A stretch of DNA of 64,000 nucleotides from Parelaphostrongylus tenuis (GCA_019055375.1 JAHQIW010006941.1:1-64000); one strand, 5' to 3'. Counted from the stretch's first letter, positions 48,601 to 60,051 are shown. The notes: generated from the letters alone by a model not told the origin. Program-made: numbers and translations.

Positions 48601-51045
48601 ATGAGTGTATTTTTAGTGAAAATAAAATCATTTATTCCGCTAGTCAGAAATTTAAGCTTTCGAATGATTTCTAACATTCCTATGGAGAAGTCTTGTTCAG
48701 TGAATGAGGCCAAATACATATTTGTCCCCGGATAACCGAAAATAACCTAGAATCCTATAAAGCCTTACCAGAGGTTGGAAGTCCGGGGCCATACACGCGT
48801 GTTTCAGAGGTCTCGCCCTCCCGTCAGCAGCCCACGCCCCACATTAAGCCCTGCATTGTAGCAAGGAGAGAGGCGTATGTGGTGATGGCACAGTGCACAA
48901 TGACGTGGTCCATCACCATTCCTTAGTCGATGGATCTCGGCTGGTATAGCAAGCTGTTCGCGGCAGAAGAAACTTTGGTAAACAAATGTATTAATAGTGT
49001 GCACTCCGTTTTCTATGCCGATAAGAATCTTTCATATGAGAGTTGAACGATCAAAAGTCTGCAGATTCCATACTCCAATTCTCGGTTTGTTGTTCTTGCC
49101 TCAGATACTTCAAATTACTACAGTGTTGTGTAGAACATGAAAATTCTATTTAACCATCAGTTTTCTACCATTCTGATGTGAGTGTTAGGTTCTCCGGAGG
49201 CACGGCGGCTCTGCATCATTCTATGGTGGTAGCGGACAAATCATCGGATTTGCTGATGACATATAAAATCGCCGTCGTTCTTGAAAAACCGAATCAAAAA
49301 CAATAGGTTCTCCGCTATTTCGCAAACAATGGCAGTGTGCTTTACTGCTAGACAGCGACAAATGAATATCCGACACCGTTCGGTGGCCAAGAGTTTTTCA
49401 TAAGAGTGCTGGAAATCACTTAGAGGCCTAATCTCTGGTTCATACTGCGCGTAGCTGGCTTTACAAAGCTCCACTTTACAGCGCTGTAAGATCCAAAATA
49501 AAATTATGCTTCACACGAACACACGCTTTTTTCTTACCTGACTTACACTTCTCTGGAAGAAACTCCTTCCATTGACTGCTAGTACTTTTTTGCTAGCACA
49601 AGTCTCAAAGGACTCAAAAATTTGTTTGCTTTTTGGAAAGGCTCTTTTGATAGCGCTATAGGAGGAAGAAATCATTTGTTTCACACCTCGTCGAGCGAAG
49701 CTCTTGTTTTAGACTATTAGTAATTATTCCATAGCGTAAAATTCGATGATTTCAGCGCTGCGCTTATTTCCAAAAACGTCGCTTTACTAAAGTGTAACTG
49801 GGGAGATAACATCGAACTTCAATTATTCTGCGGCTTGTTTATACCCCAATATACCTGCAGGGAGCGGGACGATCGATCGATAGCCTGACGAGATAGACAT
49901 GTGGGGTGAAACTTGTTATTCAAATTAGATATTTTTCCCTGCTTTGAAATATACTCCAAATAAAGCGATTAGGAGAGGTAATACTAAGTTTTCTCTACAC
50001 GCTCTTCTGCTTTTCGTGCTTCCAACGAATTACACGCATGATAGAAATGAAGGCGGGGAACGGGTGTGGAACATAATTTTAATCCGCATGCTACAGAAAT
50101 GTAAAAGAGTCTTTCTGAAAACGGGTGCGTAAAGCGCCAGCCAGAGATCTAAGCTTTCGGATTAACACTAAATCTCTTATAAAAAATTCTTGCCCAACAA
50201 ATTGAGTCGAACGTCCTTTTTTAGCAGTCTAACAGAAAAGAACCGACAACAGTTGTATTGTGACGCCCCAAAAATGTGTCACCCTGCTGCCGTGGATTTT
50301 TGGGTAACGCTCGCTCAAACAACTCAATGAACTACGATGCCAAGATAGCAATTCGAATGCAATCATTTCAAAAATCCACAACACCTGCCTGTGGAGACGG
50401 ATCAAATCTTGTGCATACATAAACTTATGTGCTTACATACCCATTTGATACGTATCAAATCATTTTCTCTATTCTACATGTATGTCACTGAACACCTCCA
50501 ATCACCAGTAGCCTTTCCATATGACTCCAGATCTTTTACTGTAAACTAGATCAGCTCTAGTCACTTGATTACGCGCTCTCACTTCTGTTTCCCTCGGCTT
50601 TGCACTGGTGAATTTACTACTGGTCATTTAGCACTAGGTGATGACTTCCCGGCTTCATTTTGATTATTTGAGCAAACAATAAAAGGGAAACTTTACTGGT
50701 CAGCGTGATGTTATCTTATTCAATGATGAAGTATGTCAAGCCTTCATAAATTAGCCTAAGCATTGCGAGGTAATAGTGTGCGCTTCTTGCGACCTATCCT
50801 GAAATTTAAACTGCTACTAATTAATCAACAAATAGCGACAAGAAAGCACAAGTGTGAGGTAGTTTCTTGGGAAAAATGGAAAATTGTAGAAAGGTTATTC
50901 AGTGAAAGAGTATTGCATCCTAGGATTCTAAAGCATCTACATGACAGTGTATAAGGAGAGCTGCAGATTTTAACACGTACCTGCGGCGGACTCCACGACT
51001 GCGGCGCAATCGAGATTCTCTTCTTCTTTTCGAGCTCCTGCTCGA
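48600..51045. other. No recognised gene
   Basis: 48800-48960 is C+G-richer with no assignable product. 49640-50110 contains the repeat also seen left of the PLE copies (9470-9740). No exon-like signals found. Confidence 0.3.
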
Positions 51046-51790
51046 ATATATACGACATGATCTGCTTAGGTTTCTCCAACTGAGTCGGGCTGTGAAGAGA
51101 AGCTTCTATAAATCTGATGTTGAGGAGGAATAAATTGTTTCTTTTACAACTACATGTAAAATGTTCAGAGCACAACTTCGGGGTAGAAGGTAAGGCAGAG
51201 AGCTCGGAAGCAACCATGTGATTCGCTTAACGCAGCAAACGATCAATATGAAGGATCTGCGTTTTGAAGTGATACAGTGGCACTCATCATGCTCTAATAC
51301 AACTGGATAGAAGCTACCACAACATTGCAAATCTACGACTTTCTTACTGGTGAAAAATGGTAGCAAAGAATGACTGTTTGTGAACTTTTTTTAAATCTAC
51401 ACCGTATACTATCCTAATGAACTATGGAGTACCCTCAATGTATACTAAAACTCACATGATCGCGAACGGTTATTGTGCGAATGGCGTGAACGTCGCCTCA
51501 ACGATCATGAATAACTACAGCAGCTTCGGCTCCTTTCACATCTTCCACTCCCGCTGCGGCTGCGACTCCTTTTCGTGGGTATGTTAGTAACTGAGCTGTA
51601 CCTGCATTTCGCTCTTCTTGTATACTGCTAGAATTCTTATATTCGTATCAGACAAAAGAATGAAGATGAATCAAAACATGCTGATGAATTAATTGTGGAT
51701 TCAACTACGACTTTTTCATAAATTGCTTTTAGCGGTGATATTATGTTACAAATATATGTCGAATATTCTTGCGTGATATGAAGAACTATG

Positions 51791-51865
51791 GACGTCAGAC
51801 AGGATTCGAACTCGCAGTTCACCCTTTTCCCTTGACTCGTGCTAACCATTGCATTACCGGCGTTC
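51791..51865 (-). repeat. tRNA-like repeat unit in the left arm
   Basis: The minus strand reads GCCGGTAATGCAATGGTTAG then CACG (box A) and GCGAGTTCGAATCC (box B), ending TGTCTGACGTC. The equivalent in the right arm is 60213-60284. Confidence 0.55.
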
Positions 51866-51957
51866 GTTGTACTATCACTCTTTCTCCGGCACAAATCTTT
51901 GTCGCTTGATTGCTGATAGATCGTTACAGTTCTGTAGAAAAAAGAGTGAAGGCAGAA

Positions 51958-52030
51958 CGAACGCCGGTAGTCCAATGATTAGCCCCCCGCCCCGGAAGGG
52001 TGAAGTGCAGGTTTAAAACCGTCTTCATTC
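51958..52030 (+). repeat. tRNA-like repeat unit in the left arm
   Basis: GCCGGTAGTCCAATGATTAG is a box A-like head, and box B is degraded to GCAGGTTTAAAACC. The equivalent in the right arm is 60052-60117 on the other strand. Confidence 0.5.
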
Positions 52031-52491
52031 TAGACCACACTGGAATCCAAAAGCTCGGAATATCTAATCATTAACGTTGCATTAGAGGATATTGTGTACT
52101 ACTAAAATCAAATCCGCTTGTTTAGTCACTTTACTGCTTGGGAAGTGAATCTTGACGAAATAATTTGAAAAACAAAAGACTTACAAAAATCGATTTTAAA
52201 ACTGTTTGGATATTTGAAAATCTGTTCGCTTCAGAAAAACCTATTCAAATTCTAGCGTTGTTTTTTATCTAAAATTCTAGCGTTGTTTTTTATCTAGTAA
52301 GAGTCACTATGAGACACATTTGAGACTGATTTGTTTAATATGTTGGAGTAGAAGTTGATTCTTTCACAATGTGGGATATCCAACATTAATAAAGTAATTA
52401 AAGAGTTGTAAAGTTTAGCAATCTATAAAGAGACGTTGCCTTATCCCCTTAAGGGTTTATGCACCAACCTAAACACTATGGCGACGTGCCT

Positions 52492-52869
52492 TCACATGTC
52501 AAGCTGCTCTGAGACTTGCTTAGTCTGTTCCGTCCTTTCGTGACCGTCTTCTATGGAAAGGGTTTGAGTTCCGCTCGTTTCTTCACTTGCCGTTTGGGAC
52601 ATGATATTGCAACTGTGAGAACAGCTGACTTTTAAATCCACCTTTTTGTCAACCTTGATTGAAAACACTCTGAATTGAACAAATTGGTATAAAATTTTTT
52701 TGGAAGAACCGTCTTGGTGCTTTGTTGCAACAAAAGCATTTGATGGTGAGAGAAAGTTGCTCTTGAGAAGAATGTGCGGGTTAAGGAGTTTAGCTAGCAA
52801 GTATGCTAAAAGATCTATTTGCGTTGACGATCTCGCATCGCATGCAGAATTCGGCATCGTTTTCCACAA
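52492..52869 (-). CDS. Repeat-borne ORF of 125 codons, unknown
   Basis: Open minus frame in the left arm (NSACDARSSTQIDLLAYLLA, AFVATKHQDGSSKKILYQFV, ending TEQTKQVSEQLDM). The corresponding right-arm frame at 59273-59590 keeps the first two thirds (SACDARSSAHIDLPAYLL) and is then frameshifted. Conservation of the frame in both arms suggests a true ancestral coding segment of the repeated unit. No transposase or other domain recognised. Confidence 0.3.
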   Translation of the reverse strand: MWKTMPNSACDARSSTQIDLLAYLLAKLLNPHILLKSNFLSPSNAFVATKHQDGSSKKILYQFVQFRVFSIKVDKKVDLKVSCSHSCNIMSQTASEETSGTQTLSIEDGHERTEQTKQVSEQLDM

Positions 52870-53059
52870 GCATTTTGTTGGTTCACATTTTCAATCCCGC
52901 ATAGCACTTCTGAATACTGCATGGGACGTGAAGAATTCCAAACTAAAGGCAAACAGTGTTATTTCATCTTGTTCCAAGCACAACCTTGTAAAATTAGGCC
53001 ATGAATATTTTTTACGCTGTAATTGCTCTCTAGTTGTGTATTTTGCATTCTGACTTCAG

Positions 53060-54142
53060 TGTCATGTCGTCCTGCCAGTACGCAGGCAGAAAATGGTTCC
53101 ACAAATTTGTTGATTACGTCGAGAATGATCGGCACTGAAAGCTATACTCTTTCTTTATATGTAGCGAAAGGTGTCTTATGTTAATTAATATGTCATATTT
53201 AGAATGTGGTAAAAATTTCCAACTTGTCAATACAGCAGTTCACGGTCCTTTCAAAACAGTGCCTCAACTACTCTGTCTTGAAGCGTAAATGGGAGGGTTG
53301 GCAAGGGGGCAGCGATTGACAGCTAGTCTAGCTAATGCCTTATGTCTTAAGTAAAAGCTCTAGTAATTGATCCCCAGCCATTACTCTATTGTAGATACAT
53401 AGATGATTATTAGGTTATCTAAGCCACTCGAGAGATGCACAGATGTCCTAAGACGCTGATTGAACAGTGAAAGCACATAAGATTCGCCTGCAAAATACCA
53501 GAGGATAACTAACTTTTTTTTTTGAAGATGCAAACTGATCTGTCCTATAACGGCCACATTATAAAGTGGTGCAGAAAGCCAAGAAGAAAAATAATCCTGG
53601 TTAATTATCTCCCCCTCACTCCTCACATGCAGAAAAAACGAGCATGTGTAAAACGTGTTCCAAACAGCCTCCTGTGTGTAGACAGGTAGAGCGCAGAGAG
53701 TAGAATCCTTAAAATTAGCTAACTTTGTGCTTCTCGGTATACGTTTAGAGAAAATGACGCGTCCACAAACAGTAATTATAACAAAAGTGAGGTTTTAGTT
53801 CTGCTTCCATTTTTTCGAACGAGATAAGTAAAGCCATAGTGCAGCTTACCTAAATTTGTGTAAACTGTGAGGTGATAAATACATTGGAGAAGTGGATAGG
53901 CCACTCTGTGCTCACACAGAAGAACAAGTAGACGACAAGCTTGAAGCTAGATCAAGTACACCGCAGCGGTCACAAAGGACACATACACCTAACAGTAAAT
54001 TTTGAGAGGGAAGTCATCATTCTCTCACAGAACATGTAGCATCAGCATAAGATTTCAGAAGCGTTCTAAATAAACATTACTGATTCATATGTAAACAGCA
54101 TGGCAGACTGTCTCTTAATCACGCCTAATATGTGACTGTATA
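53060..54142 (+). mobile_element. Penelope-like element copy 3, 5' part
   Basis: Decayed forward RT text follows copy 2. LSIQQFTVLSKQCLNYS is near 53215-53270. PLLYCRYIDDY at about 53375-53410 retains the YIDD catalytic pair, followed by a stop. SKK-type KWCRKPRRKI-like text follows near 53570. The stretch from 53424 is about 99% identical to 61011-61735. The element is interrupted at 54142 and resumes at 56814. Confidence 0.75.
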
Positions 54143-54631
54143 TATAGCAAACCTCCCAACGGAGTTTTGCTATCTTTTCGGGAATTACATGATAATTTAG
54201 GCAGCGCAAATGGTCCGCGAAAAATTTTGGATCCCCAAGCTACGATCACAAGTAACACGAATCCTCCGCCACGGAAGTACTATGTTCCGCTCACAAATCT
54301 ATTGAATTCACTGTTGTATGAATGCAACCTTATGAAAGTAATTAGTTACAAGACGAGGTTGTGTAGAGAGAGCAATAATGGATCGACAATGTACTGAGGT
54401 GATGTGGTCCGGGTGATGTCAGACGACCGTACGGATGATGACCCGCGATCGAACTGACTGCTGAGGTTGGTAGCAGCTGGGTGCCGCCCTTGTCACTTGG
54501 ACCATTTCTGTCTAAGGTCCTCGAGCCTCTGCGATACCACTTCCTCTCTAAGGTCGCAGACCATTTGCGCTGCCTAAATTATCATGTAATTCCCGAAAAG
54601 ATAGCAAAACTCCGTTGGGAGGTTTGCTATA
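54143..54631. mobile_element. Complete 489-bp subelement (left end of the composite)
   Basis: Both ends carry the same terminal inverted repeat of about 68 bp, reading TATAGCAAACCTCCC... inward to GGCAGCGCAAATGGTC at the left and its complement at the right. The interior is non-coding. This looks like a MITE-type unit capable of moving alone. Confidence 0.7.
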
Positions 54632-55550
54632 TTCCGGCCTCGCGAAAGGATCGTCTCTTATGCTCAATGACCGTGGGTCTATGAGCTTGCACATCGTGCC
54701 GTCTTTCATGTTCGAAGACGAGATGGCTAAATGAGAAGACGAGTTTTCCTAAATAAGGATAGAGACCTGGAATTGACATTTAGGTGAGGCGTGTAACTAA
54801 CGATCTAAAGGGTGTTGTGAGAAAAGATAAAAAAAAAAACGAAAAATAATATCTTTTGAAATGGTAAATTGTCTGGGAGCTAATGGGATTAGGTCCCAAG
54901 TGAGCCGGTCCTATTTACGCCATGACCGTTCGAGGGATTAAATGAGAATAGCCAAGCTGAGGTGGTGCGTGAGTTAGAGCGAAACCGAATTATTGTTTAG
55001 AGTGTATAATGCTTTCCAGTTGGACCTGTCCTATATGTGCCACGACTGGTCCGGGAGTTGAATATGAATATCGACAAGCTGAGGTTGTTTATCAGTCTTG
55101 AGGTGATGATGGGCGCTAGGATTACCCTTGATTGAGCGAAAGTAAGTGTATGTAGACCACAGCGCAAGGTCGTGCGTTGTAAGTCTATTTTCAGGGGTAC
55201 GCTGAACTTCTCCAGTACTTCGGCTGCCACTACGATGCACTGGTCCGTCATCATGTTGACGTTTTCTATTTCCTGCTTTATTTTTTCTTCAGCCTTTTTC
55301 ATACACTGGTATGGAAGGTGACTTTGATGTAATGACGGAATTCAAAACGTACCTGGTGGTTTTCCAAGTTTGAGGTTGTTTGGTTATGACTTGAAGAAGT
55401 TGTCTTGTTTAGCTACTCATAGAGATGTGTTGTCGCAATAATAGTCAGTGCGAGTACTTCTCTCGGCGGTGGGGCTGCGTCCTTTGGCTGTGAGATTCAC
55501 TGGCGACTAGTATGCGAACGAAGTCGGCTGATGTGCTGTATAAGGGGGCT

Positions 55551-55795
55551 TTCTTGCTAGTTCCCCGCGCTATGCACCAGGAAGTGGGGGCTTTCTTGCT
55601 AGTTCCCCGCTGTATGTGCCAGGACGTGAGGGCTTTCTTGATAGTTCCCTGCTCTATACCCCCAAGAAGTGAGGGCTTTCTTGCTGAGTGCCCTAATCTA
55701 TGTACCGAGAAGTGGCGGCTTTCTGCTGAGTGCCCCGATCTATGAGTAGGAAGTGGGGGGTTTCTGCTAAGTGCCCCGCTTTATGAGAAGGCTAT
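55551..55795 (+). repeat. Minisatellite, about six units of 41-46 bp
   Basis: Units start GGGGGCTTTCTTGCTAGTTC or GGCGGCTTTCTGCTGAGTGC and contain CCCCGC or CCCGATCTATG and AGGAAGT. Later units are shorter and more divergent. It lies just outside the LTR on its internal side. Confidence 0.85.
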
Positions 55796-55860
55796 GCGTC
55801 TAATGTGTGGAGGGTCAGCAGTAAACCCTAGTTCGAATGGAGGCGCCCAGATGCACCAAA

Positions 55861-56328
55861 TGTGGTGAAGGTTCAGTGGTTTTGCTGTTGTGATCCGCTG
55901 CCGATTTGTGTCTCGCAACGGACAAGAGAGAAGAGTTTAAATCCTTTATATGGATTATACCAAAACAACCTATAATATACATGCATTACTAAAATGATGA
56001 TATAATGATTTATATATATGACCACGACATATCGTTATGTGAACATATGCGTAAGTCAATATGGGTGACCGACTGATGAAGAGTATCGAGGACAGTGTTA
56101 TGGCAAGTGGTGTTATTGTAGCTGACGGTGTTTCGTAAGTGATGATGTCATCGTAAGTGATGATGTTATCGTAAGTGATCATGTTATTGCATATGACATT
56201 GTTATAACAAGTGACAATGTTATTGTAATTGACGATGTTATTGTAATTGACGATGTTTCGTAATTGTTGAAGCATGACTAAGCGGCGGAGCCCATTTGGG
56301 ATTGCTATGTTCGCCCCCAAGTAGAACA
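55861..56328 (-). mobile_element. LTR-retrotransposon: solitary 5' LTR with adjoining primer site
   Basis: The minus strand starts TGTTCTACTTGGGGGCGAAC and ends CCTTCACCACA, giving TGT...ACA ends over 468 bp. It contains a TATA-like ATATAAAGG about 120 bp before its end. Two bases after the end is TGGTGCATCTGGGCG, a plausible primer-binding site whose first nine bases complement the GATGCACCA end of the tRNA-Gly-like units in this window. The internal region is cut off at about 54632 and no second LTR is present. Confidence 0.5.
56118..56272. repeat. Tandem repeat of about 18 bp inside the LTR
   Basis: GTAAGTGATGATGTCATC, GTAAGTGATGATGTTATC, GTAAGTGATCATGTTATT and GTAATTGACGATGTTATT follow one another, about eight units. 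The open frame across it (Asn-Asn-Ile and Tyr-Asp-Asp-Ile repeats on the minus strand) is a by-product. Confidence 0.85.
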
Positions 56329-56813
56329 CCGACGGCGGGATCCAGTGGGTGAGTATATAGAGTTAGCAGTGGGGTCGCTAGTGATTAGATATGGGCAGAG
56401 TCCCTAAACCGAGGTGATGGGTCGAGCATAGCCAAAGTGAGTTTGCTCCGCCACGGAAGTACTATGTTCCGCTCACAAATCTATTGAATTCACTGTTGTA
56501 TGAATGCAACCTTATGAAAGTAATTAGTTACAAGACGAGGTTGTGTAGAGAGAGCAATAATGGATCGACAATGTACTGAGGTGATGTGGTCCGGGTGATG
56601 TCAGACGACCGTACGGATGATGACCCGCGATCGAACTGACTGCTGAGGTTGGTAGCAGCTGGGTGCCGCCCTTGTCACTTGGACCATTTCTGTCTAAGGT
56701 CCTCGAGCCTCTGCGATACCACTTCCTCTCTAAGGTCGCAGACCATTTGCGCTGCCTAAATTATCATGTAATTCCCGAAAAGATAGCAAAACTCCGTTGG
56801 GAGGTTTGCTATA

Positions 56814-57115
56814 GTATATTTGATTGTTTTTTATGTGAGAGGTGCATTGACGTTTGCGTGATCTCTGCATAATTCTCCTTTGCTTAAAAAACGCACTGGA
56901 GGACCTATAAAAATTAGTGATACCGAAGGTATTTCGTAAATTCTAGTAAAATCTAGTGTTTGTGATCTATTCAAATGAAATAATAGAGGTGTTTACTAGT
57001 GTCATTGGTGGTCAACCTTAACTCTTCAAGTTCAAAGAAAGCAAAACCGCTCAAACGTCAGCTGTTCAAATGAGATGCATTATAAAGTTCCGAAGTTAAT
57101 GAATAGTCAGTCTTG
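56814..57115 (+). mobile_element. Penelope-like element copy 3, 3' part
   Basis: Continuation after the composite insertion. It corresponds to 61724-62045 but with about 9% difference, unlike the 5' part. It includes a terminal-repeat remnant with AAACGTCAGCTG at 57053-57064 and TTATAAAGTTCCGAAG, matching the right end of other PLE copies. Confidence 0.7.
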
Positions 57116-57130
57116 AGACATACATAGTTA

Positions 57131-57392
57131 AAGGACAGAACTCTCGGCGTTGATCAATCTCTTATGGATACGCCATGCATTAGTCTTCAGTTTATAGCTT
57201 CGTTTAGACTCGCGGTGGCTTGCCGATGTACTGAGTCAGTGCTGCTTGTCCTTTCAGACAAGTCTGAAACCAGTCTGGTATCAATTCAAAGATTCTGGAG
57301 GTATGGATGGCTTGGTGAGCTGTCAGCGCGAGATCGAACCATCAACTTTCAGTGCGACACAGAGCACCTCTAACAACCGTGCCACATGCGCT
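57131..57392 (-). repeat. tRNA-derived SINE copy
   Basis: Minus-strand match across the SINE: head GGAGCGCATGTGGCACGGTT near 57390, box B GATGGTTCGATCTCGC near 57338, body CAGACTGGTTTCAGACTTG, tail ATTGATCAACGCCGAGAG at 57140. It adjoins PLE copy 3 exactly as the SINE at 62055 adjoins copy 4. Confidence 0.8.
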
Positions 57393-57569
57393 CCACACGA
57401 AGATGGAAGGGGTCGAAACGTCGTTAAGGAAAAGTTCACCGTTCAGGGAATCTCCTATTTCGAGTCGAACAAATAGCTATCTACGAATCGAATCTATGGC
57501 TATCTTTCTAACAAAAGGTAAAAGAGAAGCTGAAATGTGTGACAGTGAGGAGACTGCAATCAAATTTTA

Positions 57570-58095
57570 ACATTGACATTAGACCTTTCGTTCACTCATG
57601 CGTCTAAGAATATGAAGTGAAATGTCTTTTGGCTTCGCATCAAATTTGATAAGAACTCATGAAGTCAAACAACTATAGCTATCTCTTCAACAAAGGATTA
57701 TCGGTATAGGACTTTGTGAAGATTTTTACACGTTAAAGAAAACGAAATCACGAAATTAGTCATGAACACAGCCTTGAAGAGACGCCAATTTGGAAGAGCG
57801 ACAATTATGGTCGAAATAGGTGAAGGACTGACAAGAATAGTGGAGCTTGACAACACAGCCATCAATAAATTCTGTCAAAAGCTGATGGTGATTCAGTAAA
57901 GGAGATCGATTGAAAAAGAACAGTTTCAACTGAAAACGCAAGCGTGATACCTCTGCCATCGATGTAGAAGACGGTCTTTGACGACGATATAAACGAAACT
58001 TCAGTCAAAGTGATATTAACGCCATAATACATAATGAAGTGCTAAAAGGAGGTGTCCGACTTTCCAGATTTTATATTCAAGAGTAATGAGTGGTA
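57570..58095. other. No recognised gene
   Basis: A+T-rich with short frames. Nothing conserved noticed. Confidence 0.3.
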
Positions 58096-58100
58096 TGCAA

Positions 58101-58172
58101 AACGGTGATGTAGTGGTAGTTCGCCCCTCCCTCTCGGTATGGGTGAACGCTGGTTCAACTCCGCTTGACGCC
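58101..58172 (+). repeat. tRNA-like repeat unit
   Basis: GGTGATGTAGTGGTAGTTCG provides a box A-like segment, CTCTCGGTATGGGTGAACGC the middle and CTGGTTCAACTCCGC box B, followed by TTGACGCC. Related to the units at 39378 and 46829. Confidence 0.55.
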
Positions 58173-58574
58173 AAATGTTTTGTATCCTACTCAAAAGGCT
58201 TGGTATGTATTCATATGATCAAATTACTTCCGGAATACAGTAAAAAATTTTAAAAAATCATCTAGTTGTAAGAAATGTATGTTTCACGAACTTTGAAAAT
58301 CAAAGCCGTCTACATTACAGTGTGATTTGTTTATGAGATTTTTACCATCTTTGTAAAAACAAACGAACCAACCTATCCGGACTTTCATCCATAGAGCACT
58401 ATGAGCTGCTTTCTCAATATCTCCATAGTTTATCAGCTGGACCTCGGTTCACTGGTGTAAAGAGATCTTCACTTACAGTTTGGCGGTAGGTCAAGTGTCA
58501 AGGAAGTGACTTCGGTACAGTCCTCTGCACTTAGCAGGAAACTCTGAAAACACAGCAAAATGGCACCAATGCGA

Positions 58575-59035
58575 CATTAAGTGAGAGCAGAAGCGAAAAC
58601 AAATCAAGCCAGTTGTAACCGGTAAGCTATCCAATTATGGAAAAGAAGCAGAAAACCGAAGATAACCTACTGTTTCCAACATATGCCGGATAAGGCAGCA
58701 GCAGGTGTTCAACTGTAGAGCGCCTTAGCTCTGTCACATTCTCAAGTAGTTCTTTCTTTGTCTTCAACAGAGATGAATAGGCCTGTTAAAGCGCTTTAAT
58801 AGACTTCTGAAACTATTTCATATCAGAATTCACTGTCCAAAAGAGAAAGATAATAGGTCGTGAAGGATAAATGCATATGAAATAGTGAGGTCATCTGTAT
58901 CCATTGTTCGGGCAACTTGCTTTCTTCGAACTGGTCCCATATACGTTGCGCCATCCGTCGCCTTCAAAGCGCTAAGCTCCAAAGATGGTTGGAGCACCCG
59001 GAACCTAATATGAATACTGATAATCTTTTCTAGGT
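58575..59035 (-). repeat. Inverted repeat partner of 42240-42690
   Basis: The reverse complement matches 42240-42690. In this copy the shared frame is open longer (ALKATDGATYMGPVRRKQVA, then RTMDTDDLTISYAFILHDLL), which favours an ancestral coding origin. Unrecognised family. Confidence 0.65.
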
Positions 59036-60051
59036 ACTAAAAAGAAAAAGCTAGAATAAGATTAAAATTATGTAAAAATAGTATGTCACTACTTGGTCAA
59101 CACCTCGTTCATTTGCCCTCTCTTGAGTCTTCTTGATTAATCGATTTTTTTTCGAAATTGGCTTCGTTTCGTACTGCCAACTAAACTTGTTTGAGGCTTT
59201 AACTTAATTTACCCTATCATACAGTATTCAGATCCGGCTATGAGGGATTGAAAATGTGAACCAACAAAATGCTTGTGCAAAAGGATGTCAAATTCTGCAT
59301 GCGATGCGAGATCGTCAGCGCATATAGATCTTCCAGCATACCTGCTAGTTAAACTCCTCAACTCGCACATTCTTTTCAAAAGAACGTTCCTCATCATCAA
59401 TGTGCTTCCGTTGCAACAGCGCACCAAGACGGTTCTTTCAGAAAAATTTCATACAAATTTGTTTAATTCAGAATATCTTCAATCAAAGTTGACAAAAAAG
59501 TGGATTCAAAAGTCAGCTGTGCTCACAATTGCACTATCAAGTCCCAAACCGCAAGTGAAGAAACGTGCGAACCTTAAACCCTTTTCATAGAAGACGGTCA
59601 CGAACGGACGGAGCAGACTAAGCAGGTCTCAGAGCAGCGTGACATGTGAAGGCAGGTAGCCTTAGTGCTTAGGTTGGTTCATGAACCCTTAAGGGGATAG
59701 AGTTAATTCATTGATGTTAGATTATCCTACATTGTGAAAGAATCAACTTCTTCGCCAACAATTAAAAAAATCAATCTCAAACGTGTCTCATAGTGACTCT
59801 TACTAGATAAAAACAACCGCTAAAACTTGAGTAAGTTTCTCTGAAGCGAACAGATTTTCAAATATACCAAACAGTATTGAAAACAATTTTTGTAAGCCTT
59901 TTGTCTCTCAAATTATTTCTTCACGATTCGCCTCCTAAGCAGTAAAGTGATTGAACAAGCGGATTCGATTTCAGTAGTACACGATATCCTCTAAAGCAAC
60001 GTTAATGATGAAATATTTCGAGGTTTTTGGATTCCAATCTGGTCTTGAACG

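Larger units (their letters stand above)
51050..52925 (+). repeat. Left arm of a large inverted repeat (partner 59213-61004)
   Basis: The whole arm matches the reverse complement of 59213-61004. Outer edge: TCGAATATATACGACATGAT here and its complement at 60985-61004. Inner edge: the text near AATACTGCAT at 52915 and ATACAGTATT at 59220. Similarity is about 85-90% by eye with small indels. Each arm carries two tRNA-like units and a conserved open-frame block. Confidence 0.85.
54143..56813. mobile_element. Composite foldback-type insertion with 5-bp target duplication
   Basis: The insertion starts TATAGCAAACCTCC and ends with its complement. GTATA occurs immediately on both sides (54138-54142 and 56814-56818), and the uninterrupted site exists at 61723-61740. 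Inside, 54143-54631 is a complete 489-bp subelement with inverted ends of about 68 bp. 56446-56813 repeats its last 368 bp, identical as far as I can read. The 1.8 kb between them carries an LTR and tandem repeats. Each tip also folds on itself (ATAGCAAACCTCC with GGAGTTTTGCTAT). No transposase is encoded, so it is non-autonomous. Confidence 0.8.

Noticed and set aside
48800..48960. Possible rRNA-derived segment because of CATTCCTTAGTCGATGG-like text
   Set aside because: The resemblance to a small-subunit rRNA helix is short and not colinear with flanking rRNA sequence. No second matching block was found.
54481..54684. Identical 50-residue start shared by frames at 54481 and 56663
   Set aside because: The identity reflects the 368-bp direct repeat of a non-coding MITE-like unit, not a duplicated gene.
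55512..55745. 77-codon frame with repeated LLVPR-like text
   Set aside because: It is the translation of the 44-bp minisatellite and ends with the array.
56120..56329. 119-codon minus frame rich in Asn, Tyr and Ile
   Set aside because: Its repetitive part is the translation of the 18-bp tandem array inside the LTR.
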